Shown in pieces: positions 21,907 through 35,700 of a stretch of 64,000 bases of DNA; the stretch's first letter is position 1, and the number at the start of each line of letters is the position of its first letter. The stretch is from positions 26,585,196 through 26,649,195 of the forward strand of contig CM037839.1 in assembly GCA_021234535.1 (NCBI GenBank), in the 5' to 3' direction. This DNA is from Stichopus chloronotus. Lineage: Eukaryota > Echinodermata > Holothuroidea > Aspidochirotida > Stichopodidae. A program made the position numbers and the translations under genes. The notes beneath the pieces were generated by a model, which saw only the letters and a program-made list of their open reading frames with translations, had not been told where the DNA came from and ran no database searches.

Positions 21907-24900
21907 AAACATTACAAAATAACTCAACTCCTGATACCCTCTTTATGGTGTGTTTCATAGAATATTTCATTGTCGTTAATTTTTACTGTGCTTAAAGTAC
22001 TGTGGACAGTACTTCTACAGCTGAGAAATCTATCCATTTCAGTTCTATTTAATGGCAATGTAAAGTGCAACGTGGTATCATTACTGCACTTTAGCTATTA
22101 AGTCAATACAGTGGGGTGCATTTATTGAGCAAATATTAGTTTTCATGCCATGATAGCTGCCAAATTAGTCACGTAGCCAGTGTGACTTGATGCCAGTAGG
22201 AGTGGCTATTATATAGATCATAATCAGTACAGTGTAGACAACCCTGTCATGCAAAAGGACACGATACTGTAAATGTCACATATTCACAAACATGCAAATT
22301 GTATGCATGCAAATCAATTGTCATGTGCAGTTAAACAGGAAATCTGGCAGTCAAATAGGCATGCAATCTGGTCAGTTACTACACTGTAGATCCTGGTTGC
22401 ACTAAGTGCTTACCTATCCCAGCAACCAAATTCATTCTCATAAAGAAGGAAAAAAGAAATTAATTTCATACCCCTGATGCCTACAACATTCTAAATGAAA
22501 TGTTTTGTCAATCAAAATCAGTGGTTCTCAAGTTACACATTTATACTACCGACACCTTTCACCATCTTGAATTGCCCAGTGCCCTACCTCTTCTTTATCC
22601 CTCTCCCATATCCTGCTCTCAGTGTTGCACCATTTACAGTCTGAAACTCAACAATAGTTTTTTTTTTTTTTTCTGTAAACTCCCTAATTTGCAAGAAAAA
22701 CTTAAAAGCCACAGAAGGCAGACATACAGTAATGCGAGAAACTGGCATAGAGAGCTCAAAGTGTAACAGAGATGCCAACTCTCATTGGATCCTACAGAAG
22801 ACTCGTGGGCTTTCTGCTTATTTCATCACCACCCACACAACTGACAAAGAAAATGAGTAAAGTTCTCGTGAGTGCTATAATGCTGCTGTGTTAGTATTAT
22901 TAGAATAACCCCTGATAAAGTATGTCGTCTCAATTTGATTTTGCACATTGAGTATAAATGTGTGTTCTGTAAAATCAAATTGCATGATAGTCATTTACTG
23001 ATTTTGGTTTGTGGCCTGCTTTAGCCGCCAATACGGTAGGTGCGTACCATAACGCTAATGTGGGGGTCCTCTAGACTCTAGGGTTGCTTGTTACACTTCA
23101 GTGGCTTGTTTCACATGCTGTCTTGAATTCCCCTGCTATTGTAATCCCAACACTGGCATCTTGTGAAGAGTGAACTACTGTTAGTGTAATGATGCCCTTA
23201 ATTACCCCTGTGATGTTTAGTAATTGCCAGGGATCCCAAAATCAGTGCCAACGGTACCCTATTCCCTGTGTACTCTGTAGCACCCACCTCATTGTTCTTA
23301 ATAGTGAACACTCCCCTTGCAGGCTGTAGTGGCCACTGAGAATCACTGTTATGAAAGTATGGGTACCACTGAGTTCAGTGTGGGTACCACTTAGTTCAGC
23401 AGGTGTAAAGTTTTCAAGCCAGATGCAAGTAAATTTGATAAAGTACTGAATGACATCATTCAAGGTATTAAACATGCTTGCAGTAATCGTGTCTTGAGGG
23501 GGAGTTGAGTAGAGTTTCCCCTTCCTTTTGCTCTTCCATTGAATTTTGGGTGTATAATTGGCCCAGATACAAAATGGTGCTTACCTTTTCCAAGTTAAAG
23601 TTTACCACAAAAATGTACACTGTTTAGGTGAATTTTTCTTAAATAGACTACATTCTCTTTTTTCAAAATACCTGCAGTAATTTTCTTTGTGCTACTCCAA
23701 ATGAAAAATGCTTGCCATGAGTGGCTCTTACTGCATCTTAAGAAATCCTGTTTAACAAAGTCTTTCAGGGAAGTAGAGTATGCTTTAATGTCTTTATTAT
23801 TTTTAGTGAATGAAGCATATTTATAAGCATTCATTAAGGTCATCATACAGTTTTCCATCAAGCCTCAGCTCTTTCAGATGTCTCCCCAATTTCTGTCACA
23901 TGGTATTGCTGCATCTGGTAATTAGATTTCACTGTTGGATTCCCAAATCTTCCAGTTTGCCACTGATTGAGCAGAGTCATGTTGTAGGCAGCTGATATTA
24001 GCGGTACAGTGTCCTTGTCAGGTGATTTTTCTGTACCATGGCAGTGTTAACACAGCTCATTAAAAATAACGAGGTTTAACTGTGTTTTAATTGATCTTTG
24101 TCTATCAGAAACACCTGGTGGCATATCTTGGTAATGGGCTCTTACTTTCATACTGTATCTCTCCTCTTTCTGTCGAACAATAACTACTGTAGGTTTAAAG
24201 TGTCATTATTAGAAGTTTTGTTTTCTTGTCTGTGTTGTAAGAGTCTAAGTAAATGGCCAGGATTTGCATATTTGGACGGTCCATTAGTGGATGGAAACAC
24301 TGATGTTTTGGAAATGCTTTGTGTGGTAAGAAAAGGGTGGTGGCAGTTTGGCTTACACAAGATACAGCACTGATAAAGTGAGTGTTTCAGGTTTCAGTGA
24401 GTTTCATTCCATCTTAAATTAGGAGTGCAAAGTGTGTGTGAGGCAGATAGCAGAAGAGTTGAATGAAGAGTTGATGTTACAGTCCAAAAAAAAATGACTT
24501 GGTAATATGATGCAATTTCTAGAGCATAAGAAGTTGTTTCCATTTCCAAAGAATTTGTTCATGTATGTACTTAGTATAATAGTTCCTGTAGTTGGTTTCC
24601 ATGACCCTCCAGAACAGACTGGTATTATAAGTTTCAGTCAATTTTGAGTGTTTTAACAAAAGAATGGACTAAAGTGGTTTTCTTGGTGTTTAGCCGCCCA
24701 CATTTTTAGAGACTGATACATAAAACTCAAAACAACTGATTAATTGACATATTAAAATTAATAAATTTACCTTGTTAACAAGAAATGACATACAATGATC
24801 TGAAAAGACAGAAGTCTAATATTTGTTGACCAGATTCATCAACCAGTTACTGTACATTAACCAAATTCAAGCTTCTTTTTTGTTGTTAGTCTCTTCAATC

Positions 24901-26608
24901 ACAATTGAACTGTTTCTAACATATCCAGACCCTCTTTGTAAAAGAACATTAAACAACTAGAAGTATTGAGATTCAGCGGCATTGCTGGATTTGCTGCTCT
25001 AGTTATACTTGGATTGCATGGTTGGAGGAAAAAGTTGCTTGTATCAATTTTTGGCCCTGTGATTTAAATATGCAATATTTTGGGGGTCATACAACACTGT
25101 CTTATGTCATTGCCATGCCCTTACATATGGGTATGTGGTTTTATATTAACTTGCAAATCAAAATGTCATATTTGACTCCCCGATGAACTTGAAGTCTAAT
25201 GCAAATTATATTTTGGGGTACCCGATGTCCATATTCGGTCAGGTACACGGGTCTGAAAATGGGACCTGATGCAAACACTAATGTTTACACTCAAGTCACT
25301 GTGTGGGGACATTGTGTGGAGTCAGCAAGACCATTTCCTTGCTTGTAACAGTGGGGTCACTCATCCTCTGCATACTGTAGGAAAGTAAACCATTTTCTTA
25401 TATTTTCTTTCACAGTGTGTGCAATTTACAGCCAAGTCAGTCGTGATTTATACATTAAAGTTGCACTGCTCGTTTATATTGCAGCGAAGGAGATGTTGAG
25501 TACAGACAGCAATTGCACTGTATGCAGTACTGTATACAGAAAGACAAATTTTTGTTCCTTGTATTGAAGATCAGATTGTGCTGGAACAGTCAGGGATACA
25601 AGGCCTTGATTTTATTTCTGTATTAACTCCCATCTCCCATCTGTCTTGTGACTAAGTGTAAATATGACAACAACATAGTGACCAAACAAGTGATGTAATA
25701 CCTGTACTTCGTTGTGTGTGTTTTCGCAAACAATATGGCACTGCTAAGTGCATAAACATCTTATATAAAGGCATAAAAATAAAAAATGGGAATACTGAAA
25801 CTCTATGGTTGTTGCCATGATTGCATTGGGTCAAAATGGCTCCACCTGCTGCTGCAGGACAATTTGTAGTACCATATCATATCTAACAAAAAAATGGAGG
25901 AATCAAATTAAAACTTGAGGAATATTCATGTTATGAGCAATATCAGCTGCAGGCAGCTTGAAGGTGTTTGAAACTGTTGTGGAGGAATGTAAAAGGACTA
26001 TCTAGACCTTTGGTATAATAACAACCTCCAGAAATGACCATTTGTGCTCAAAAAAACTATGGCCATTCATGAGAAGTGTGCAAGTTAACACACCATCACA
26101 TAAAGCGAATTGGAGAATCTGACCATTGGTTCTGATCAGCCTCTTTGACGCAAATTTGGAGTAGTGACAAGTCAATTTGATGCAATGATTGGTGGAAAAA
26201 AAAAATAAAGTGGAAAAAAAGAGGGTTTCATTTTGTTTCTTAATTTGAGGCAGTGTGAGTAACAAGACATACCCTACAGTGTCCACAGTTCCATGAACTT
26301 ACCAAGTATATTGACCCAATAGATCATTTCTTAGAGAAAACACTAGCCCAAGTATGCTAAAGCCCCTACAAGGGAGTCAACATTGGCAGAGGAATTGTCA
26401 ACTGCAATAAAGGGCATGCGATCTTTGATGTGGTCCACCAGCATGGAAAGTAGAAAGTATTGGAGAAAAGAGTCGAGTGTGTGTGTAGTACAGTATATTG
26501 TAGATCTACTGTATATCACATGCTTTTCATTGAGCTGCCTTTGCTCTGGAGCTTATACTGGACATAACCAAAATATTCTTTCTGCTGCTCTTGTTTCCCC
26601 TTTTCTAG

Positions 26609-26765
26609 AGCACAGCAAACTTCATTGTCATCAGCATCATACCAGAAGACTACATAATGTCTGGAACAGGGAAAGCTCGTATTCAGAGTCCAGCTCCACA
26701 GTTTTCAGAGACAGCAGTCCTTCCAGATGGTGAATTTCAAGAAATAAAACTATCGGATTACAGAG
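26609..26765 (+). CDS. PRDX1: Peroxiredoxin exon 1 (coding from 26657)
   Basis: The acceptor TTTTCTAG ends at 26608, then 48 bases of probable 5' UTR, ATG at 26657 with A at -3, and the donor AGAG|gtaggc. It encodes [20 protein letters not shown] to LSDYR plus one base. The 48 bases before ATG have no in-frame stop, so an N-terminally extended isoform cannot be excluded. The frame after the donor is intronic. Confidence 0.9.
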
Positions 26766-29700
26766 GTAGGCATGAGGAAACTGTAGTGCCCAATAATGGA
26801 GGTTATATAGTGCTTGGTGTAGAATACTTCGTACCAAGTAACCCCGAGATCAGAGCTACAATCTTGGACAAAATACCTTGGGACACCCTGCTCCCCTGTT
26901 CGATGTTGGCCACAGGATTACTGCTCAAAGTGTACATCCACTCCTCTAGCGCAGGAGGGTTGGAAAGGGGCGCAGGGTTTCATGGTATCTTCTCACCTAA
27001 AATTCAGTACTATATTTGCCAAATGTGGCAAAGAGTCCCAACAATTTAGTCCAAGATTGTCTGAGAATTTTGATAGGCCAGAAGCATGCGCAGGGACCAG
27101 GAAAAAGCGTCAATTTGAAATAAGTTAAACAGCTAAATGGGGGTGATGTTCCTTGCAACAAGAAGAAAGAAGAATGTTCATGGTCGTCGAAATTCAGAAT
27201 ACTTTAATTTGAAAATCCTGAATGAATGTTTCTGGAACTTCAAACTCTTGTCATTGGTAGCACTTAGGAGGCAGATGATATCTGTCATTTTTATGGAGGT
27301 TGAAGGTCATGTGATTTCAGTAGAGGACATAGTTTGAAATTCATGTAAAGACAGTATCTCAAGAAGGGAAATGTGCTTGAACTTCAAAATTAGTGTGTCG
27401 GTAGTCCATTGTGAGAAGATGATCTCTACTGATTTTCATGGAGGTTAGAGGTCATTTGAGGTCATTAGAGGTAAAAGTATGAAAACCTCTTGAGGAAGAT
27501 ATCTAAGCAACTGAATGTAACTAAGACTTCAAACTGTCAACATTGGTACAGTAGTACTTGATGAGTAGACAGGGCTTGACATAAGCTTCAAAAAGGTCAC
27601 AGCAAAAGTGCCATCGGTAGCTTTTAAAAATGAGGGGCACAACGGCAAATATGAGGGGCACGACGGCAAAAGTGAACATGAGGGAAGAGCACCACGGCAT
27701 TTTGACAAGAACGTGCAGTATCAAGTGTGATACATCTTTTGTTGACTACTGTAGTATGGGTGTAGGCTACAAAAAATATTGCATTATGTGAACAGTAATG
27801 CAACTCTCTTGCAACAAAAGCATAGCTTTCTGGCCAGATGTCATTTAGAAGTCATTGTCAGTGTCTGGCTCAAACAAGTAATGGCAGGCCCAAATAGCCA
27901 GAGTGTATGTTTGTTTTTGGCAGTACTCAACTGTCTAATAAGCATGAGGTGCAAAGTGCCCATGGTCTCTGAGTTAGCACCTCTGTTTATCTTTGTTTAC
28001 TTTTCTGCTCAATTGAGTCCTCTTCATACAGTGCTCCTGTGGAAGGGTTTGTTTACACAGGAAATGGTGGTTTCATTGACTGGGCGGGCAAATCCCTCTG
28101 TTCTAATCGTTAATAATGCGGGACATAAGTTTTTACCTGAACATATGGTCAATGCGTGCACACTTCCCAAGGCTTTAGCCATCTCTTGCTCTATTTTTCC
28201 TTTTTGTTCTTTTGCTTCAAGGCATGTGAATCATAAATTGGAAGTGCTTAAAAACTTTTTGCATAAAATTATAGCCATCGAAAGAGAAAGTTTCCAACTC
28301 ACGTTTTCCCCCCTTTTCTTACGTGGTGTGTTCCGCGAGACCCATACCACTCTGTTCATACTTTCTTGATCTACACTGGGGGATACTTCTTTCATTACTG
28401 GGATTTTGTATAAATATTCCCTCCAGCCTCATCACTAAATACCGTAACTTGAAAAAAACTAAAAGTAAGTCTGATCTCTCTCACAACCTCAATGGACCTT
28501 AAGTGTGTGTTTTCCATGCTTCAGAGTGCAACATTGTCCCATTGACTAACTGTGTAAAAGGATTGTACTTGAAAAGCACCGTTGTTTCAAGAGGTACAGA
28601 TCGCTGATGTTTGTGTAGCGGTAAGGTAGGGGAAACCAGCTTAATTGCGCTAAAATTTCATAGAAATGACTGACTGTCTAACTTCAGCGAGAAACCACAA
28701 TGCGTGGGATGATTTAAATAAAAAAACTATTAGGAGTTTTAGATACTGTAAGTTAGCCTATTAAGGTACGTGGGATGTGCAAAGTGAAAGGGAGGGCACC
28801 TATGGCAAATCAGAGCACACATGTCAGCATGTTTTTGCCGCAGAGCAGGTGTGTTTTCCGGGGGCGCCATTGCAAACAGTGCGGGCACGATGGCTTTTTG
28901 CCGTCGGTGCCGTTGGTTATGTCAAGCCCTGAGTAGATGATCTCTGTCATTTGAATTGCCCCATGGGAGACAGAAAATCATGTGTTACTGTAGTCATACT
29001 TGATCAAAAGTTAAAATTGTAGAGTTGTTCATGATCTTAGAGATTTTTATTTACAGCATATATCTGACATTTGTAGACCTGCTTCTAGATAACAGTTGTA
29101 CTGTATTTACTTTGGAGAAGCCAGTTGTGACATCTTTTCATCACTGAATGTACAGTAATAGGATGGGTCTTCCCCCACCCACACTACCACCCCCCCTTCT
29201 GCAATTGTGAACCGTAAGGTTAGTCTTGTTTTGTTGCAATGTCATCACTGTCCTTGGTGTGGACTGTTGATCCTATGCTTGCTGATCTCTAAAATAGTTT
29301 AATCAGAAAGTGGAAAGTTTCTGGAAGCAATACCTAAATGTCTGTGTACTGTAGGTATTTCTGATGGGTCTGTGACCATCTGTAATGCTGGTAGGCCTAG
29401 GAGAGTGATTCCTGGAGGAAAGGCCTTGTGCCTCTGATGTAGTCCGTTTTTTTTTTCTCATAAAAATGCTGGCTACATTATATTGAATTACAATAGCACA
29501 GTATATATGGGGCAGTGAAACCAATATTGTGGTAACATACTGTACTTGCTGTATGCACTCTGTGTAAGATAGATGTCGCCTCTAATTTCTGTAGTTTCAC
29601 CGAATAGTTTGTGCTGTTGATAAAAACACATCCCTGCAGTCATCCCTTTTAGCTTCAGTTCTGCAATCTCTTGAGAGAGAGAATGATGTCCTTGCAATGT

Positions 29701-32700
29701 GATGATTGGATGACTTTGTTCAGTTTGTGTCTTGCAGAACTGATGTAACTAAGAGGACTGCAGGTACTGTGCAGCGCTGAAGACACTGCAGGTACTGTAC
29801 CAACTATGGTATGGTACCAATATTACAGTTCTTTGTACTGCTTTATATGAAATCCAAAATATTTGATTACTATAAAATTGAAGCATTCAGGTTAGGAAAC
29901 AATGAGTTTTCTGTTGTTATGTTTTACTGTAAGATCCAGTTTCGGTCTCCACTAGTATACCGAAATCAAAGTCACTTTACTTTGTAATACTCTGTTTGCT
30001 GTTCACATTGTATTTGACATTGAAGTCCTGTTGTTCAACACATTAAAGTAGCTCCATCTGTTTTAAATTTCCTTTTCTTTATGCATGGCACTCTTTTTTT
30101 CATCAAATTTTTATTTTAGAGCAATTAAAAGTGAACTTCACAACTAATTGTGTGTGAAAGTACACACCAATACCAACAGTTTTGAATTTTTTTTTTTTTA
30201 CAACCCTTGGAGACACCTATTTGTTACGGAATGTTTCTGCACTATGGTCGAATGCAAGACTTGAAAAGTGTGTTTGCACTTTCCTTGCTGTAAAATGAAA
30301 GAAACTCAACATGATGTGACTCACCCCTAATACTGTGCATGAACATGTACTGTACTGCGCAGTAGGTCTAATCATAATAAAATCCATCACTGTATTATTA
30401 ATTATTATGGAAAACATGATAATTGAACTTTCTCTCTTTTTCCTAAATTATTTGTGTTTTTGTCTCCTGGTTTGCATTTCACCTTCATTTTTAACTGTGC
30501 AGCTATGGAGTATAAAACTTCCTAAATTGTGTGCATGCAGTATTAACAGCACTTGGCATAATTGAGAACATGGAATGGATCTTTTGTAGTTATGATGACT
30601 ATCCTGGATAAGTGTGGTTGTATGTGGTGTTTGAAGACAATGTGTATTATTTGTAGTACAGTACTTACAGTAGTCAGTATACAGCACTCTACACACGATA
30701 ATTCACATTGCAGACATACTGCACTGTATACTGAGTTAACCCTTGCTTCACTAACGCATTTAACAGACAATGTCCCTACAGTACAGTATATGATGAAAGA
30801 AAAGAAACCCTGCAATTGTTGTGTTTTGTTTGCGCTCACATTATGAAATTAATGTTATTAAGTTATAAATCTTTAAGATTGTGGTTCTGCAGCACATTTC
30901 ATTTTGTTTCATATTTCAATGTCATATATATTTTATTAAAAGTAACAAGGCTATATACTGTATAGGTGATGGCAAGTGCAGGAAGTGATATGTAAATTGT
31001 CGTCATTCTTAATATATAATGAGAAAATTTACAGTGACTACAGTAATTTTCATGATAGTGTACAGTAGCTCAATAGATGATGCTTGTTCTATTCTCTGTA
31101 CTGTAGTATTATACTGTACTTTATAGATGGTGTTTATACTGTATGACATAGAGGTATTCATGTCAGCACTCATACCCTAAATGTACTCTCGCCATTAAAT
31201 ATCTTAACATAATCAGTATTTATTCAAGAGATCCATCACTATTCAGGAGTGATCATGTTGGCAAGACATTCTCCTGATTGCAAATTTGTTTTCTCAAAAG
31301 GAAGTCAATATTTTTTCTCTCTGTGGTTCAGCAGTATGGAAAATGTCAAGTCAATTGCAATAGTATCGCAAAAATATTGTCATGTTTTTATGATGTATTA
31401 CAAGCTAGAGATCTGTGAGTTATTAACTAGTTCAGGTCAGGTCTTCTATTGGCCTTCATAAGATAAAGTTCCAAACTATGTGAAATCTACAGGTGGTAAG
31501 GTACTGTACTGTTTGCAGAATAAATGTACCAAATCCTGTAGCAGGATGTGAGGAGTCTGCCACAATTAGTTAAGTCAATGCAATTCTATCAGTGACATAG
31601 TTCATGTACACTTTGTGAGATTTTTTTGTGTGATATACTGTAGTCCATGTACAGTGGTGTGACATCCTGATGATTTGGAGCTTGGTAAGATCATTAAGAC
31701 CCCTCGATTTTTAAATAGGAAATTCCGTTTTCCACCTCTCTACTTCGGGTTTTTTTTTTTTTTTCGTCTTCCATTTTCCAATTTCTTTGAATTTCCATTT
31801 CAGACATAACGACAATTGCAAGTTTCTACCATCTTCCATTACTCTTGGCAAGTAATTGCCCTGCTTGTGTACAAACAGTACAGTATATTAGGCTGAAAAC
31901 CACTTCAGGGTACACATACTGTACACCTGAGCTAATTTTCTAATTGATCATGAACATAGACTAGGTGGTACCTACAGCAGAATCTTCTGAAGATATTAGG
32001 ATCATTATTGTTTCTAATAACTAATCATGAGTAAGAAATAGTGGCAAAATTGTACAAAAGGAGTAATTTGCTCATATTTTTGTCGAAGATTAAAGGGAAA
32101 TAGGGCGTTTGTTTAAAAAACACATCTATATTTTTAAAAGCAATTTTCGAGGACGTAGAATAATAGATTATTCAAGATAAGAAAGGACTGTAGCCTTCTT
32201 TTCAAGAAATAAGCTTCTCACAGATAGAAATTCAGTTATTTGTTGCTCAACACTAATTTGTTCACCCAAACTTTTCAAAATTCAAATGATGCATCTTCCA
32301 TTTCTCATGAGATACATAATGTTTGGAGGAGATGAGGCTTTGGTAGATGTTTATTGATGACACTGAATGGTTTAACAATGATTACTGCTATTTTCTTTTG
32401 TATGTCATGTTGGTGTATTTCAAAATGCCCTATTTCCCTTTAAATGTGGATAAAGGATTTGAGGCAGGTTTCAGTGCATGTACTGTATTCACTAATTATT
32501 TTTGAACATAACTTGCAGAAATCCATTTTTTTCCTATCAATGGCATGTATCGTAGGCCTAGCTCTACTGTTGCGTTTGTGCTGATGATCGTCTGCATTTT
32601 CCAGATTGGTGCACACTACGCAGCATAGTGGTATACAGAGACTTAGGCCTACAGTAACAATGAACCTTTTTTTTTAATGACAGAACACCTCAAATCCCAA

Positions 32701-35700
32701 TGAAGCTGCAAAAATGAAACAGTTCCACCTCCCCCCATTGCCTTGTGATCTTTTGCTACATTTACCCGAGGACATGAATACATGTTATTGCATTACTACA
32801 GCAGGATATAGAGCACAGAACTTTTTTTTTCCACCTCTTTGAACAAGTGGAAAGCACTGGTACTTCGGTAATTACTGGTGCTGATGTGCTACCAATACTG
32901 GTTGATTCTTCTGGTAGCGCCCGACCTTGCACTGTACAGTACAGTACAGTACCTTCCTTCATACATTTTTATTCACCAATTGATGCTTCAACTCAAATGA
33001 CAAAATTCTTGTGATTTCCTGATGTATTTCACCATTACAGACCACTTAATGTACAGTGACTGACATTTTGCTTCATTTCCTGTTCTGTAAAAACTTCTTA
33101 TTGAAGTATTTTCGAAAACAGCAGTGAAGTGTCTCAAGTCAGCTTTCTCATAAACTTCAAGCCATTCATGTCTTGCAGTGTCATAAACTGTACAGTAGAG
33201 TCTCACTGCAATCTACTGCACAATCTGTGGTAACACACAGCACAGTAGTCTGCTTGGTGTAAGCGCTGCAGCACAGACTGTACTGTAATAATACAGTGCA
33301 GTACTATCTAACATGGCTATTTGACTCAGACAAATATATGACACATAAATAGATTACATACCACGTTATTGCTTTGAAATATTCAAAACGAGATATATAT
33401 TTTCTGATGTACTGTACATCTGCAGTAAATTGCAGCTCCCTGGTTGTTCCATCCTGCATTCCAACTACTATACTGGCGACACAGAGTTTCTCAATCTTAT
33501 TGGTTCAGAATCATATATGCACTTGGTCTAGAACAGGTCTCTGCCTTTATGATTTTCTTACCTATCACATTTCAACGCTAGAAATGAACGGTCAGAAATT
33601 TTAAAAAGTCGTTTTTTCGATCTGTACTGTCTGATGTTCAGTATGTACATTTATAGGGACTTTGCCAACTGTTAGACAGAGATGTCTCTCTGATTCACTC
33701 TTGCTTTGAAACAGTGGGTAATTTAGGACAAAACTGGCCACCTTCATTGCTACTCAATGAATATTGATGAAAAATTTAATGATTTGATTCAAAGGAACAG
33801 TGCTCATTAATGACTTGAATTTCTCAGAAATACTTATTTTTAATATGCCAGCTGTTGGAAACATGGTAAAGCGTTCTCCTTTGATATGTGTTTTTACATC
33901 AGCTGTAGTTCAACTGTGCAGTTTATACTGCACAGTACTGTTGGTCTAAGTTACAGTTTTGTAATCTTATCCACAAGAAAGATGCACTGTACATACATAG
34001 TACAAGTCGAGATTGGTTCAAGACAGATCCATTTAGTTCAAGAACTTCAAGCTAGAAAGTGCAAGATAGATTCACTCTAGTTGTAATGCAGGTACAGTAC
34101 CTTGTACTGAAGTGGATTTAGATCTACTGCACAGGTAGTTTAAAGATACAGCATACAGTATTAACCATGGCAATACAGGATAGATTCACTGTACATAGAT
34201 TCACTGTAAGGTACCTTAGACTTACCCTTACTTATGCTACCTTGTGCTAGAGTGGGTAAGGTAGATCCACAGTAGTGCAGAATAGATCCATGGTAGTACA
34301 AGATAGATCTATTCCACTGTATTGCACAATACAGTAGATCCACTTCATAGACATTAGTGTAACTATAGTCACTCAAGATACCCACACCAGTGAGTAAGTG
34401 CATGATAGATCCACTGTAGCGCAAGATCTACGGTATCTCCGCTGTAGTGCAAGATATATCTACTGTAGTACAAGGTACTGTAGACCCACTCTAGGTAGCA
34501 CAAGGTAGATACACTGCATTACAAGATAGATCTACTGTAGTGTACAGTAGTACAATATAGACCCACTCTAGGTAGCACATAGGTAGATTCACTGTAGTAC
34601 AAGATAGATCTATTGCAGTACCAGGTAGATCCACTCTAGATAGTGCGAGATAGATCTACTGTAGTACAAGACAGTTTTATGTACATTATTTACTACTCTG
34701 TCTGCAGCCTATAAGTCTACATTGCACAGATAGTGATGGGTATGTATCCGTAGATTCAGGATCACAAACTTAATTTGTTATATTCTTTACACTGTTTTAG
34801 TTTGAAGTTCCATTTTAGCTGTGCAAAGTGAATTTTCACCACCGTGATGTCCTGTGAGCTTTGGTTAAATATAGTATTCTCACTACAGTATATCTACACC
34901 CCCTCTTTTCCTTATCCTCCTAGGACACAGGGAAATTGAAAATTGTTTGCAGCTGTGACTGCAAAGCATACATTTGCTAAACAGCTTTTTCTCTTTTACA
35001 TCACATTCCAAGTTGGAGTTGAGAGAATGATACGCTCATAATGAAATTCCTCCTCAATGCAATAAAAAAAGATTTGTCTGGTTCAGTGAATAACTTAATA
35101 TTATAGATAGTACTATGATTTCAGGGATCACTCCCACAGGTATTCCTTGCCACACACACACACACATGCTTGTGTACAATATTAAACAGGCCTGCTTTTT
35201 AATGTAGAGTGTTTCTTCCTCAGGGGACTACCCTCACAGACTGAGAATCAATGAATCCAGCAGAGAGTGCTCAGACGCTTCAGTCTGTTCCCTCCCCAGG
35301 GCAGATAGTTCATCTGTGGTTTCTCTTAGTGATGTTTTTTCTATCACTTACTGCATATGTATTTTTACCGTTCTGAGAGCTGTGTCGCATGAACATTGAT
35401 AATTAAAGGTACATATTATAAAACTCATTTGATCTTTCTATCTGTGTGTATTTCTTTGTGTGTTTAAAGGTGGTGTGACATGCATGTCAAAAAGAGTTGG
35501 TTTGATTCAAAAGTTGCAGTGTGAAACCCTGAATGTAAATCCATTGGAATTCATTTTGAAAATATGGCTTTCAAAGTTTGATAAAAGTGCAAATATGATG
35601 AAGTGGAGTGTTGGATGTCTGTATTTCTTTTGTTAGGCCTCCTTATACAGTATTACAGTATCTCACTGGGTTTCATGTTGGTAAGTGATATCAATATTTA

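Larger units (their letters stand above)
19029..26608 (+). other. Predicted 5' UTR intron of the peroxiredoxin gene
   Basis: CpG-poor sequence rich in ACTGTA/TACAGT. It holds a 487-bp transposon with a 5-bp target duplication and one TTAA MITE. No coding segment can be supported. Confidence 0.4.

Noticed and set aside
27779..28369. Possible gene of 196 codons
   Set aside because: It lies wholly within the hAT-like element, has no recognisable domain and no splice or promoter context. Kept only as a low-interest finding.
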